This document shows positions 43,003-52,038 of a stretch of 64,000 nucleotides of DNA, in pieces. The notes under the pieces are model-generated. The model was not told the origin of the DNA. It saw only the letters and a program-made list of their open reading frames with translations, and ran no database searches. Position numbers and translations under genes: made by a program. Numbering within the stretch: position 1 is the first letter of the stretch; each line of letters begins with the position of its first letter. Source of the DNA: Paucisalibacillus globulus (GTDB lineage: Bacteria; Bacillota; Bacilli; Bacillales; Amphibacillaceae); NCBI RefSeq assembly GCF_900184735.1, contig NZ_LT855395.1:349374-413373 (forward strand), written 5' to 3'.

Positions 43003-43874
43003 TTATTAACCCTCTCACCATTATTTGTATAATCATATACTCCGCGTCCTGTTTTTCGACCAAGTCTTCCTGCTTTTACATATTGTTCAAGCAATGGTGC
43101 AGGACGGAACTTTTCTCCTAATGTTTCATGAAGGTATTTTAAGTTATTCAATCTCGTGTCTAAGCCTACAAGGTCACCAAGCTCTAGTGGACCCATTGGG
43201 TAATTTAATCCAAGCTTTATTGCTTTATCAATATCTTCCGCCGTAGCTACACCTTCTTGGAGCATATAAAATGCCTCATTACCAACCATTGCAGATATTC
43301 GACTTGTCACAAAACCCGGAAATTCATTTACTTCCACTGTTTCCTTGCCCATCTTTTCTGCTACTTCACGAATGATACTTACGGTTTCGGCATTGGTTTC
43401 TAACCCTTTAACAATTTCGATTAAACGCATACGATGAACGGGGTTAAAGAAGTGCATAGCGGCAACCTGCTCTGGTCTTTTCGTATAGGAACCTAATTCT
43501 GTTGGGCTAATGGTTGACGTATTGGATGCTATAACAATATGTTTTGGTGCATATTGGTCAATCGTTTCTAGGACACTTTTTTTCAAGTCTCGTTTTTCCG
43601 GTACAGCTTCAATGACATATTCTGTTTCTTTTATTGCGTCAACCAGATCTAGTGAGGTATGTAGATTGGAAAATAATACACTTACTTCCGATTCGGATAG
43701 TTTACCTTTGGAGATTGCCTTTTTGGCTAGTTTTCTCATTTCTTCAATGGCGTTGTTTAATTGTTCTAGTGATACGTCAACGAGTGTCGTTTCAAAACCG
43801 GCTTGGGCTGAGACATAAGCTATGCCTCGGCCCATTACACCTGCTCCAACGACCGTTATTTTATTAATTGTCAT
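42999..43874 (-). CDS. 3-hydroxyacyl-CoA dehydrogenase (PaaH-type)
   Basis: This 291-residue protein has the NAD motif VVGAGVMGRGIAYVSAQAG, the catalytic His in AMHFFNPVHRM, and the conserved NEFPGFVTSRI and LGLNYPMGPLELGDLVGLD. It oxidises 3-hydroxyadipyl-CoA in phenylacetate degradation. It is translationally coupled to the thiolase gene. A gap of 103 bases separates it from the aldehyde dehydrogenase gene. Confidence 0.88.
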   Translation of the reverse strand: MTINKITVVGAGVMGRGIAYVSAQAGFETTLVDVSLEQLNNAIEEMRKLAKKAISKGKLSESEVSVLFSNLHTSLDLVDAIKETEYVIEAVPEKRDLKKSVLETIDQYAPKHIVIASNTSTISPTELGSYTKRPEQVAAMHFFNPVHRMRLIEIVKGLETNAETVSIIREVAEKMGKETVEVNEFPGFVTSRISAMVGNEAFYMLQEGVATAEDIDKAIKLGLNYPMGPLELGDLVGLDTRLNNLKYLHETLGEKFRPAPLLEQYVKAGRLGRKTGRGVYDYTNNGERVNK

Positions 43875-43977
43875 TGGTGGCCTTCCTTTCTTTCATGAGA
43901 ACTTATTCTTTAAATTCTCTGACTGGAACTTCCGTTAAAAATAACGAAGCTAATCTCTCCAAGTGGGCGGGGGCCAC

Positions 43978-45498
43978 TTAAACTCCAAATGGATTAATTG
44001 GTTTAGGGCCGTAGTAAGAAAGGACGCTTTTGTCCTCCATGTATAGATCTAGCGTTTCTACCGTTAGTTCTCGACCGAAGCCAGATTGTTTGTAGCCTCC
44101 AAATGGTGTACCCGGGAAGGCTGAAAATGGACTGTTAATCATGACGATTCCAGCTTGAATTTGATGCGCTACTCGAGTTGCTCTTGCTTGGTTTGTAGTC
44201 CATACCGCTGAACCTAGGCCGTACTCGGTATCATTAGCACGTTTAACTACTTCGCGTTCATCCGTGAACTTCTCCACAACGACAACGGGTCCGAATATTT
44301 CTTCCTGCACTACTTTCATATCTGGAGTGACATCAGCAATAATAGTTGGCTCATACCAGTATCCATTTTCAAAGCCTTCTATGTTCATTTCTTTCCCACC
44401 AGTTAAAATGGTTGCTCCGTCCATTCGTGCGGATTCAACATATCCATCAATCTTCTCTAATTGGCTACGGCTAATAATAGAACCTACATGTGTTGCCTTA
44501 TCGAATGGATCACCAAGCTTTAACTTCTTTGTTCTAGAGACAAATTGTTCCATGAACTCCTCGTAAATATCTTCATGGACAAATAGGCGTGATCTTGCTT
44601 CACAAGACTGTCCAGTATTAAAGAAAATACCAAAAATGGATCCAGCAACAGCCGCTTCTAAATCGGCATCTTCGAAAATAATACTTGGTGACTTTCCACC
44701 TAATTCTAGTGTCAATCGTTTTAATGTACCTGATGCTTTTTCCATAATGTCTCTACCTGTTGGAGTAGACCCTGTGAAAGCAACTTTATTAACATCCTTA
44801 TGTGTGACCAGGTAATCACCAACCACTTGTCCCGCACCAGGTATCGTATTCACAACACCTTCTGGCACACCAGCTTCATGACAAATTTCATTTAATACAA
44901 TAGCTGTAATTGGCGTTAAGCTTGCAGGTTTTACGACTACGGAACAACCTGCTGCAATAGCCGGAGCGATTTTCCACGCTGCCATCATCATGGGGTAATT
45001 CCAAGGAATGATTTGAGCACATACTCCTACAGGTTCTTTATGGGTGTAATTAAAAAATCCATTCGGCATATTGTTAACTGTCCCGCGGTGGCCAACAATT
45101 GCTCCAGCATAGAATTCAAAGTCCTCGATAGCCTGATTAATTTGTACTTGTGCCGCACCAATCGACTTCCCACTATTCAGTACTTCCAGTTCACATAATT
45201 CCTTAAAACGACTACGCATGATCTCAGCAATTTTATTTAAAACTCGCGCACGCCTTCCTACTGGATATTTACGCCATTTCCCGTTATCAAAAGAATTGCG
45301 TGCAGCACTAACTGCTCTTTCTGCATCCTCCGTTGCCGCCTTTGCTATAGTGGCAATCACTTCACCCTTCGCAGGATCAAATGTTTCAAACACTTCACCA
45401 GATACACTCTCTACTCGTTCCCCATTAATAATCATGGAATAATGAGTTCGCTTCATTTCTCCAACTGTTGTTATTTTTTCAGCTACTACTTGTTCCAT
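43978..45498 (-). CDS. Aldehyde dehydrogenase of the phenylacetate cluster
   Basis: This 506-residue ALDH has GSTPTGRDIM (NAD), the Glu in LELGGKSPS, the nucleophilic Cys in FFNTGQSCEARSR and the terminal FGGYKQSGFGRE. It lacks the MaoC-like hydratase domain of full PaaZ, so it is the dehydrogenase half only. It could oxidise the ring-opened semialdehyde formed after oxepin-CoA hydrolysis, the hydrolase step being supplied by another protein, or oxidise phenylacetaldehyde. GGAGGAAACCA precedes the ATG. Confidence 0.8.
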   Translation of the reverse strand: MEQVVAEKITTVGEMKRTHYSMIINGERVESVSGEVFETFDPAKGEVIATIAKAATEDAERAVSAARNSFDNGKWRKYPVGRRARVLNKIAEIMRSRFKELCELEVLNSGKSIGAAQVQINQAIEDFEFYAGAIVGHRGTVNNMPNGFFNYTHKEPVGVCAQIIPWNYPMMMAAWKIAPAIAAGCSVVVKPASLTPITAIVLNEICHEAGVPEGVVNTIPGAGQVVGDYLVTHKDVNKVAFTGSTPTGRDIMEKASGTLKRLTLELGGKSPSIIFEDADLEAAVAGSIFGIFFNTGQSCEARSRLFVHEDIYEEFMEQFVSRTKKLKLGDPFDKATHVGSIISRSQLEKIDGYVESARMDGATILTGGKEMNIEGFENGYWYEPTIIADVTPDMKVVQEEIFGPVVVVEKFTDEREVVKRANDTEYGLGSAVWTTNQARATRVAHQIQAGIVMINSPFSAFPGTPFGGYKQSGFGRELTVETLDLYMEDKSVLSYYGPKPINPFGV

Positions 45499-45535
45499 TG
45501 GTTTCCTCCCTCTCTCCTTCGAAAATCAAATCCAT

Positions 45536-46312
45536 TTATCTTCCAGTGAAATTTGGTTTGCGCTTTTCTACAAATGCTCTTAGCCCCTCCTGATGATCCT
45601 CCGTGAGACCTGCAATTCTCTGAGCAAATGATTCTTGTTCTAAAAATGTTTCATATTCGGTATGCATGCTATCAAGCATATAACGTTTAATTAATGAGAA
45701 TGCCTTGGTTGGTAAGTTTGCCACTCTTTCTGCAAATTCTTCCACTTTGTCATCCCATTCATCTTCATCAAATACTTCCGTCACTAAACCAAGTTTTAAT
45801 GACTCTTCTGCTAAGAGTGGTTTCCCTAGGGCTGCTATTTCCAATGCCTTTCCGTAGCCAACTAATCGAGGTAGCATATATAGAAAACCAGAATCTGGGA
45901 TGAGCCCTATATTCATAAATGCACTTACTAACTTCGCATTATGCTTCATCAAACGAAAATCACATGCAAAAGCTAACCCCATTCCTGCTCCTGCTGCTGT
46001 TCCATTAATAGCTGCTATAACGGGTTTTGGGGTTTCCTTTAAAGCTTGTAACATGGGATGATATCGTTCTCTTAAGAAACTTGCGTGATTGGTATTTTCA
46101 TCCACTCCGGCCAAATCCTGACCAGAACAAAAGGCTTTCCCACTCCCCGTAATGACAATACATGTTACCCTTTCATCCTTAGTCGCTGCACGCAATGCCT
46201 TTACGATTTCTCGGTTCATTTGTTCAGTGAACGCATTGTAAGCTTTTGGGCGATGAAGTGTAATGGTTAGTACCTTCCCTTTTTTCTCCACTAAAAGCGT
46301 TTCAAAATTCAT
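45536..46312 (-). CDS. paaG: Enoyl-CoA hydratase/isomerase (PaaG-like)
   Basis: This 258-residue crotonase has GSGKAFCSGQDLAGVDE and NGTAAGAGMGLAFACDFRLMKHNAKLVSAFMNIGLIPDSGFLYMLPRLVG. The Asp of LIPDSG and the FxxIGLxPD pattern are those of PaaG, 1,2-epoxyphenylacetyl-CoA isomerase, which turns the epoxide into oxepin-CoA. Five bases separate it from the preceding hydratase gene. Confidence 0.82.
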   Translation of the reverse strand: MNFETLLVEKKGKVLTITLHRPKAYNAFTEQMNREIVKALRAATKDERVTCIVITGSGKAFCSGQDLAGVDENTNHASFLRERYHPMLQALKETPKPVIAAINGTAAGAGMGLAFACDFRLMKHNAKLVSAFMNIGLIPDSGFLYMLPRLVGYGKALEIAALGKPLLAEESLKLGLVTEVFDEDEWDDKVEEFAERVANLPTKAFSLIKRYMLDSMHTEYETFLEQESFAQRIAGLTEDHQEGLRAFVEKRKPNFTGR

Positions 46313-46317
46313 CTATA

Positions 46318-47088
46318 TCACTTCCCTCTAAATGAGGCTGGACGTTTTTCCGAAAATGCCCGCATTCCTTCTTTTTGATCCTCTGAAGCAAATGCTAAAT
46401 AGAAATTCTTTCGTTCTAAATTCTTTCCTTCTTGCAATGTTAAATCTGTTGCAGCATGAACCGCTTCTTTAATGAGTCGTAACGAAATGGGTGGTTGCTT
46501 TGTTAACTTAGTAGCAAGTCTCATCGTTTCCTCTTCCACTAATTCTTTGGCAACAACTCGGTTGATGACCCCGTAGTCATAGGCAATTTTTGCTGACATG
46601 GACTCTCCTAACCAAATCCATTCCAGCGCTTTTCGTACACCCATTGCCTTGGCTAAAAATTGTGTACCACCAGCACCAGGCAAGACACCAAGATTTACCT
46701 CTGGAAACCCAAATTTGGCATCTTCTCCGGCAATAATCAGATCACAATGAAGTGCTAGTTCAAATCCCCCACCCAATGCAAAACCATTAACAGCTGCAAG
46801 GATAGGCTTTTTTATCAAACTAATTTTGTCCCATTCCGCAAATGGATTTAATAGTTCCAATGATAAAGGCGTCGCTTCCATCATTTCTTCTATATCTGCC
46901 CCTGCGGCAAATGCTTTTTCATTTCCTTTTAATACAATGACATTGATTGCTTCATCGTTGTCAAAGGTTTCTAGTTGGACAACAATCTCATGAACCATGT
47001 CACGATTCAGTGCATTGAGCACGTTAGGGCGATTGAGTTGAATAACACCAATACCGTCCTCTGAAAAAGATTTAATATACTTACTCAT
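46318..47088 (-). CDS. paaF: Enoyl-CoA hydratase (PaaF-like)
   Basis: This 256-residue crotonase has two catalytic Glu positions, as expected of a true hydratase: NGFALGGGFELALHCDLIIAGEDAKFGFPEVNLGVLPGAGGTQFLAKAMG. KAFAAGADIEEM supplies the oxyanion hole. It should hydrate 2,3-dehydroadipyl-CoA. Its ATG overlaps the EthD gene by 8 bases. Confidence 0.82.
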   Translation of the reverse strand: MSKYIKSFSEDGIGVIQLNRPNVLNALNRDMVHEIVVQLETFDNDEAINVIVLKGNEKAFAAGADIEEMMEATPLSLELLNPFAEWDKISLIKKPILAAVNGFALGGGFELALHCDLIIAGEDAKFGFPEVNLGVLPGAGGTQFLAKAMGVRKALEWIWLGESMSAKIAYDYGVINRVVAKELVEEETMRLATKLTKQPPISLRLIKEAVHAATDLTLQEGKNLERKNFYLAFASEDQKEGMRAFSEKRPASFRGK

Positions 47089-47386
47089 TTACCTCTTCAC
47101 CAATCATTAAGGTGACTATATCGCCAGCAAATTTCATTACGTCTCTCCCAGAAGCCTTCCCTTCGTCCGTTCTCATTGCCTTTTGCAAGGACTCATGATC
47201 GTCGTAGTACATTTCACATAAGAGATAGAACTCACTCTCACCCATTGGAGAACCTACTATTCTAGTAACCTCCATTTTTCTTAAACCTGGAATCTTGCTC
47301 GTGATAGGTGCATGTGTATTAAAATAATGCTCATCAAATCTTTCTTTATTTTCCGGTTGTTTGTACAATGCAATTAGCTTTACCAT
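47081..47386 (-). CDS. EthD family protein
   Basis: This 101-residue protein is a ferredoxin-like fold of the EthD/dimeric alpha-beta barrel type: MVKLIALYKQPENKERFDEHYFNTHAPITSKIPGLRKMEVTRI. EthD proteins are linked to degradation of ethers and aromatic compounds with unknown chemistry. Its place between paaD and paaF suggests a role in stabilising or rearranging a reactive ring intermediate. Confidence 0.8.
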   Translation of the reverse strand: MVKLIALYKQPENKERFDEHYFNTHAPITSKIPGLRKMEVTRIVGSPMGESEFYLLCEMYYDDHESLQKAMRTDEGKASGRDVMKFAGDIVTLMIGEEVNE

Positions 47387-47416
47387 TATAATTCCCCCTA
47401 ATATTTATGGTGAGTT

Positions 47417-47920
47417 TCACTTTAAATGGAGTGGTTGAACCACTGGTTTCATCGCTTCAAATGGATTCTTACATGCGCTGCAATATAAAATACTTCGGCA
47501 AGCAGTCGGTCCAAAGACATTTTCCATCGATGTGTAATCCGAGTTACAATATGGACAGTTCACCGTCCATTCATCACCAGGTTGATAGTTTTCTGGTGGC
47601 GGTGCAATACCGTGTTTCTTCAGTTCTTCTTTTCCTTTTTCCGTAATTGCATCTGTGGACCATTGATGCTCCATCGTAAATTTGACATGACACTGATGAA
47701 CCCAATCCAGTTCCTCAACGGCTCTTTTTACTTTGATTTCAATAAAGTCTAGTGCCGGACACCCAGCGAATGTTGGAACCATCTTAATTTCCACTTCATT
47801 TGCTTGAACCGTTACATCATGAACCATTCCTAAATCGTAAACACTGACTGAAGGGAGTTCTGGATCATCAACCGTTTTTAAAATGGCAGTAATCTCATCT
47901 TGTCTACTAATCTCGTACAT
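47417..47920 (-). CDS. paaD: PaaD, assembly factor for phenylacetyl-CoA epoxidase
   Basis: This 167-residue protein starts at ATG 47920 (GGAGGAG upstream). The N-terminal DUF59/MIP18-like domain reads VDDPELPSVSVYDLGMVHDV and FAGCPALDFIEIKV. The C-terminal part has four Cys, CPYCNSDY and YCSACKNPFEA, expected to bind zinc or an FeS cluster, with the FGPTACRSILYC segment typical of PaaD. It matures the di-iron epoxidase. Confidence 0.88.
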   Translation of the reverse strand: MYEISRQDEITAILKTVDDPELPSVSVYDLGMVHDVTVQANEVEIKMVPTFAGCPALDFIEIKVKRAVEELDWVHQCHVKFTMEHQWSTDAITEKGKEELKKHGIAPPPENYQPGDEWTVNCPYCNSDYTSMENVFGPTACRSILYCSACKNPFEAMKPVVQPLHLK

Positions 47921-47971
47921 GTCTCTCCTCCTCTCCACCTATTTTATTCGCGAGTATGCAGAGACATACCA

Positions 47972-48793
47972 TTACCAGGCAGCCGTTTTATCACTGTTAT
48001 ACACTTCAGCAAGCGTTTGGATTGCCTGCTCCAAATCTTGTGTATGTTCACCATTTCGCCCATTACCATATTTCTTTCCCAATGACCCTTCAGGCACATC
48101 CGCCAAAACGGACTTAACCTCGTCTAACCACCTATCCTTCATTTCTTCCTCACCAATACTAACTAAACCAAAGCTTCTTATATCATTGGCATGTTTCCCT
48201 AATTCCAGTACATCCTCAAACTCTTCCCAAGCTTCCTTGACTCGGTCCTGAATTCGCTTCTTCGCTTCTTCTGTTGAATTACTTAATTGCTTTATCCATA
48301 GCTTCCAATGTGCCAAGTGATAAGGGTGTTCCATTAGTACTTTCCTAGCAACATTTGCTAATGGTTTATAACTAGAATTTGCAACCGCTTCCAATTTAAT
48401 CTTTTTAAAGGTTTCATAGAAGTAATTTCGGACTACCGCTAATGCCCAATCATAATATGGCTCATCTAGGTAATTCCCTTCTCCGTTTCTTTTTTCTATA
48501 TAAATACCATTTCTTCTTTCCTGTGGTTTGCGGTCATGTGCAAGTATATCTGCCTTCCCTATTCCAAGCTCTTCTAAAAGGTTATAATACATCACAGCAT
48601 GCCCCATTGTATTTTGCGTAATAGAGGAATATGCAACATCTTCTTCTACGTGTGGTGCTAATCCTAACCACTCCGATCCTCTAAAAGCAATTAATAAATC
48701 ATCATCTCCTAATTGGAAAAGAAGTTCGGTTAGGGCTTGTAAATAGGTAGCGTCCTGTTTAGCAAGTTCTGCTGTTTCAACGACATGGCTCAT
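47972..48793 (-). CDS. paaC: PaaC, phenylacetyl-CoA epoxidase structural subunit
   Basis: This 273-residue protein starts at ATG 48793, overlapping the paaB stop as ATGA. Ferritin-like helices include LFQLGDDDLLIAFRGSEWLGLAPHVEEDVAYSSITQNTMGHA, the PaaC hallmark. It is the catalytically inactive partner of PaaA in the epoxidase that makes the ring 1,2-epoxide of phenylacetyl-CoA. A gap of 51 bases separates it from paaD. Confidence 0.88.
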   Translation of the reverse strand: MSHVVETAELAKQDATYLQALTELLFQLGDDDLLIAFRGSEWLGLAPHVEEDVAYSSITQNTMGHAVMYYNLLEELGIGKADILAHDRKPQERRNGIYIEKRNGEGNYLDEPYYDWALAVVRNYFYETFKKIKLEAVANSSYKPLANVARKVLMEHPYHLAHWKLWIKQLSNSTEEAKKRIQDRVKEAWEEFEDVLELGKHANDIRSFGLVSIGEEEMKDRWLDEVKSVLADVPEGSLGKKYGNGRNGEHTQDLEQAIQTLAEVYNSDKTAAW

Positions 48794-49143
48794 CTTTTCT
48801 TCACCTCTTTCCAAGACATGATCTCCTTCTCATCTAGCATGCCTTGTTCTTTCTCCTTCCACTTTTGGCGTAAGTAGCCATAGCCCTTTGTAGTCCGATA
48901 TTCCTTATTGTCTATACGATTGGTCATATGTTGTCTTTCTTCGCTTGTCATTTTCCGAATATCACTTTGTTTCACAACCCATACATCAATTACTTCTTCC
49001 CGACGCATAAAGTTCTCTTGGGCCATGATCATTGCCATTTCACGATTCGGGGCAAGAAGACTAAACTGGTGCTGCATAGGTGCTTTATTCCCTCTTCTAC
49101 TAAACACTTCATAAACTTGATAAAAATCAGATTCCTTAGACAC
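48790..49143 (-). CDS. paaB: PaaB, phenylacetyl-CoA epoxidase subunit
   Basis: This 117-residue protein starts at GTG 49143 behind AGGAGG. YQVYEVFSRRGNKAPMQHQFSLLAPNREMAMIMAQENFMRREEVIDVWVVKQSDI is the complete PaaB fold. In Bacilli it is longer at the C-terminus than the 95-residue enterobacterial form. It bridges PaaAC dimers. Gap to paaA is 17 bases. Confidence 0.9.
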   Translation of the reverse strand: MSKESDFYQVYEVFSRRGNKAPMQHQFSLLAPNREMAMIMAQENFMRREEVIDVWVVKQSDIRKMTSEERQHMTNRIDNKEYRTTKGYGYLRQKWKEKEQGMLDEKEIMSWKEVKKR

Positions 49144-49160
49144 TCTTGTTCCTCCTCCGT

Positions 49161-50150
49161 TTAAACACTAACCGGTTCAGTTGCAAGTGCTTGGCGTACC
49201 CAGCGGTTATTTTCATAAGCGATTTCTCTTAAACGCAATCTTTCTTTTGAACGTGGACCATTATTTCGGATAATTTGCTTAAACTCATCCCAATTGGGTT
49301 GCTTATAGATCCATTTTTCTTCTTCCTCGTCATAGCGAATCGTCTCATCTGGGACGGTTAATCCTAATGAAAATACACGAGGCATATATTTAGTCAAAAA
49401 TGCTTGGCGTAACTCTTCGTTTGTACTCTTCCGTATCTTGTACTTAATCATAATATCTTGCTTAGATGAACCAGTTGTTTCCGCAGATGCTGGTCCAAAG
49501 AACATGAGTAGTGAAGGCCACCAGCGGTTCAATGATTCTTGTAAAATATCTCGTTGGTACTCATTTCCTTCTGCTAATGCCATAATAATAGATTCGCCAT
49601 GTTGGGCATGGAAGACTTCTTCTTGGCAGATTCGTTGTAAGGCTCTTTGGTATGGACCATATGATGCATCCAACATATTAGTTTGGGATATGATGGCAGC
49701 TCCGTCTACTAGCCATCCAACCATCCCAGCATCTGCCCATGTTTTCGTTGGCATATGGAAAACATTATGAAACTTTAAATCTCCGTTTAATAAATCTTCC
49801 ATCAGATTTTCTCTTGTCTTACCATATGGTTTCATTAGATCCTCAGCAACTCGTAATAATAATTGTCCATGGCCCATCTCATCTTGAACCTTTGCCATAA
49901 TTCCTAGTTTCCTTCTTAATGTTGGTGCTTTTGGTACCCATTCTTTTTCAGGTAGGGCTCCCATTATTTCACTGATTCCATGCATCGATATTAGTTTGAT
50001 TAGAGCCATGCGATAATCTTCAGGCATCCAGTCATCGGCTTCAATTTTTTCCCCCGCTTCAATACGAGCCATAAATGCATCATATTTAGCTTTATCATGC
50101 TCTACATATGCGGTTGTCTTGGAATCTCCATCTTCCACATAGTTATACAT
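49161..50150 (-). CDS. paaA: PaaA, catalytic subunit of phenylacetyl-CoA epoxidase
   Basis: This 329-residue ferritin-like protein has the ligand pairs of the di-iron site in VQDEMGHGQLLLRVAEDL and CQEEVFHAQHGESI. ISMHGISEIMGALPEKEWVPKAPTL and the long C-terminal segment rich in Arg are standard for PaaA. It inserts oxygen into the ring of phenylacetyl-CoA. It heads the paa operon, behind a promoter covered by a perfect inverted repeat. Confidence 0.92.
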   Translation of the reverse strand: MYNYVEDGDSKTTAYVEHDKAKYDAFMARIEAGEKIEADDWMPEDYRMALIKLISMHGISEIMGALPEKEWVPKAPTLRRKLGIMAKVQDEMGHGQLLLRVAEDLMKPYGKTRENLMEDLLNGDLKFHNVFHMPTKTWADAGMVGWLVDGAAIISQTNMLDASYGPYQRALQRICQEEVFHAQHGESIIMALAEGNEYQRDILQESLNRWWPSLLMFFGPASAETTGSSKQDIMIKYKIRKSTNEELRQAFLTKYMPRVFSLGLTVPDETIRYDEEEEKWIYKQPNWDEFKQIIRNNGPRSKERLRLREIAYENNRWVRQALATEPVSV

Positions 50151-50162
50151 GGTACCACCCTT

Positions 50163-50212
50163 TCATAACGTTTCTTTAACGTTATGATATCAAAGTGTCA
50201 TATAATTGACAA
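50163..50212 (-). promoter_or_regulatory. paaA promoter with a perfect inverted-repeat operator
   Basis: On the minus strand TTGTCA (50207-50212), 17 bp, TATCAT (50184-50189). The repeat TCATAACGTT-N5-AACGTTATGA (50163-50187) starts in the -10 and covers the start point, a typical repressor site. The likely repressor is PaaX, encoded divergently; phenylacetyl-CoA would be the inducer. Confidence 0.7.
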
Positions 50213-50279
50213 TATTATTTTAAATTTTCCTAATAATTTGTGATATACTTCATAGACAAATCGGAGTATACACCCGCCA

Positions 50280-50308
50280 TTCAAGTAAAAATTATTATTT
50301 TACTTGAA
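50280..50308. other. Inverted repeat in the paaA-paaX intergenic region
   Basis: TTCAAGTAAAA / TTTTACTTGAA (7-base centre) is a perfect 11-bp dyad between the two divergent promoters. It could be a second regulatory site or a transcript hairpin. Confidence 0.5.
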
Positions 50309-50340
50309 AATAAATACATGCTATTCAATTTCAATTATTT

Positions 50341-50390
50341 TTGTTAAAATTTGAACAAATGACGATATTTACGTGTGACGTATAAATTGG
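50341..50390 (+). promoter_or_regulatory. Probable paaX promoter and dyad
   Basis: TTGTTA (50341-50346), 17 bp, GATATT (50364-50369), then the dyad ATTTACGT-gtg-ACGTATAAAT around 50367-50387 immediately before the GGAGAGGGAG ribosome site. The placement suggests autoregulation. Confidence 0.45.
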
Positions 50391-50405
50391 AGAGGGAGTT
50401 TATTA

Positions 50406-51266
50406 GTGGATAAGCAATTTAATACTAGATCAATGATATTCACTTTATTTGGTGATTACATAAGACATTATGATAACCTCATTTGGATTGGTAGCTTAAT
50501 CCGGCTACTACAAGAATTTGGACACAATGAACAGTCCGTACGTGCTGCCATTTCAAGGATGAGCAAGCAAGGATGGGTTCAAGCTGAGAAGGTTGGAAAC
50601 AAGAGCTATTACTCTCTCACCGAACGGGGTAAAGCAAGGATGGATGAGGCATCGAAACGTATTTACAAAACGGAACATCCATCATGGGATGGCAGTTGGC
50701 GTATCCTTGTCTACACAATCCCAGAAAATAAGCGTCATCTTCGCGATGAATTGCGTAAGGAGCTTGTATGGAGTGGATTCGGGTTACTATCCAATAGTTG
50801 CTGGATTACACCAAATCCTCTGGAAGAAGAAGTAAATCGCTTAATCGAAAAGTATGATATTAGTGAGTATGTATCCTTTTTTAATGCATCTTATATTGGA
50901 ACCAATGACCAAGAAGAGCTCGTCCAAAAATGTTGGAACCTCGATGAGGTCAATGATAAATACCAGCTATTCATTCAAGAGTATAGCCAGAAGTACATTA
51001 TTGATAAAAACAAGATTGAAAAAGGAGAACTAAGCGATGGTAGTTGTTTTGTAAAATCTGCTCTATTAGTTCACCAATATCGTAAATTCTTGTTTATTGA
51101 TCCAAACCTTCCACAGGAACTATTACCTAAAAAATGGCTAGGTGATTCTGCGGCTTCTTTATTCACGGATTATTATCAATTGCTTATTGAGCCTGCTACT
51201 CGTTTCTTTGAGAAGGTTTATAAGCAAGCTGAGATTGATAAGGTGATGGAGGAGATTAAGAAGTAG
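50406..51266 (+). CDS. paaX: PaaX family transcriptional repressor
   Basis: This 286-residue protein starts at GTG 50406. The N-terminal winged helix (MIFTLFGDYIRHYDNLIWIGSLIRLLQEFGHNEQSVRAAISRMSKQGWVQAEKVGNKSYYSLTERGKARM) and the middle domain with TEHPSWDGSWRILVYTIPENKRHLRDELRKELVWSGFGLLSNSCWITP are standard PaaX. It senses phenylacetyl-CoA. It is divergent from paaA and has its own terminator. Confidence 0.92.
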   Translation: MDKQFNTRSMIFTLFGDYIRHYDNLIWIGSLIRLLQEFGHNEQSVRAAISRMSKQGWVQAEKVGNKSYYSLTERGKARMDEASKRIYKTEHPSWDGSWRILVYTIPENKRHLRDELRKELVWSGFGLLSNSCWITPNPLEEEVNRLIEKYDISEYVSFFNASYIGTNDQEELVQKCWNLDEVNDKYQLFIQEYSQKYIIDKNKIEKGELSDGSCFVKSALLVHQYRKFLFIDPNLPQELLPKKWLGDSAASLFTDYYQLLIEPATRFFEKVYKQAEIDKVMEEIKK

Positions 51267-51304
51267 CTAATGGGTATTTTATAATCAACAAAATGGCACA
51301 CCAA

Positions 51305-51332
51305 ACACCGTATTGTTTACGGTGTCTTTTTT
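51305..51332 (+). terminator. paaX terminator
   Basis: ACACCGTA / TACGGTGT (5-base loop) followed by CTTTTTT. Confidence 0.85.
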
Positions 51333-51350
51333 CAGTTGATTAATCTAAAT

Positions 51351-51963
51351 AGTAGATAGTAAACTGTGCGGTAAATAGGCATTTTGGATAGAGCATCATA
51401 CCCGCTACGGAAATACACTCCGCTTTTACTGCCAGCACAGGGGCGACATCTGTTCGAAAAGACCTCACAGTGTCTACCTTGCCGCGGGCGGCTGGTGAGC
51501 CTCCTCGCGCTTACTTCTTTAGGGGTCTCACCGATGCCTATCCTCCCGCAGGACAAGGAACGCTACGAAAGCGATACATCGCACGCAGAAAAAGTGATTT
51601 TCTTTTTCAAGGAGTCTCCGTGTATTTCCTACGCTAGAAAGTAGTGAATAATTTAGACAGCAATTAAACCAAAACCAACACAAAAATAATTTGCTACCTT
51701 AAATTAGAAAAACAGTACTAGCGCAGGCAGAATACGGAGACTCCTCGAAAATAAAGAACAATTTTCTTCGTGCGATGATTATGCTGCCGAAGCCTTCCTT
51801 GTCCTGCGGGAATAGCACGTGTCCGAAGACCCCGCAGAGGTGAACTTTCCTCGAGGAGGCTGAGGCCGGGCCCGCGGAAAGCGGAGTATTCTGCCGGAGC
51901 GGTATCGTTCCACTATCCTCATTAACTTTTGGTTAAATTACCGCGCAGTTTCTATCAAAATAG
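51351..51963. repeat. Composite repeat element, copy 3 (A forward, B reverse), most complete
   Basis: Unit A 51391-51637 (plus), an 80-bp AT-rich spacer and unit B 51718-51912 (minus). Both outer ends carry near-identical inverted flanks: GATAGTAAACTGTGCGGTAA on the left (51355-51374) and GATAGAAACTGCGCGGTAA on the minus strand at the right (51939-51957). Unit A carries the CAGCACAGGGGCGACATCTG module. No gene is supported between 51333 and 52038. Confidence 0.85.
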
Positions 51964-52038
51964 CAACTAACCTTACACAAAAAGCCGATAATAAAAATAA
52001 CCGCCCTATTGAACGATTGTTTTTATAAATATATATCC

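Noticed and set aside
51384..51644. 86-codon open frame on the plus strand
   Set aside because: By-product of repeat unit A; the same kind of frame appears in the other copies with changes that ignore codon structure.
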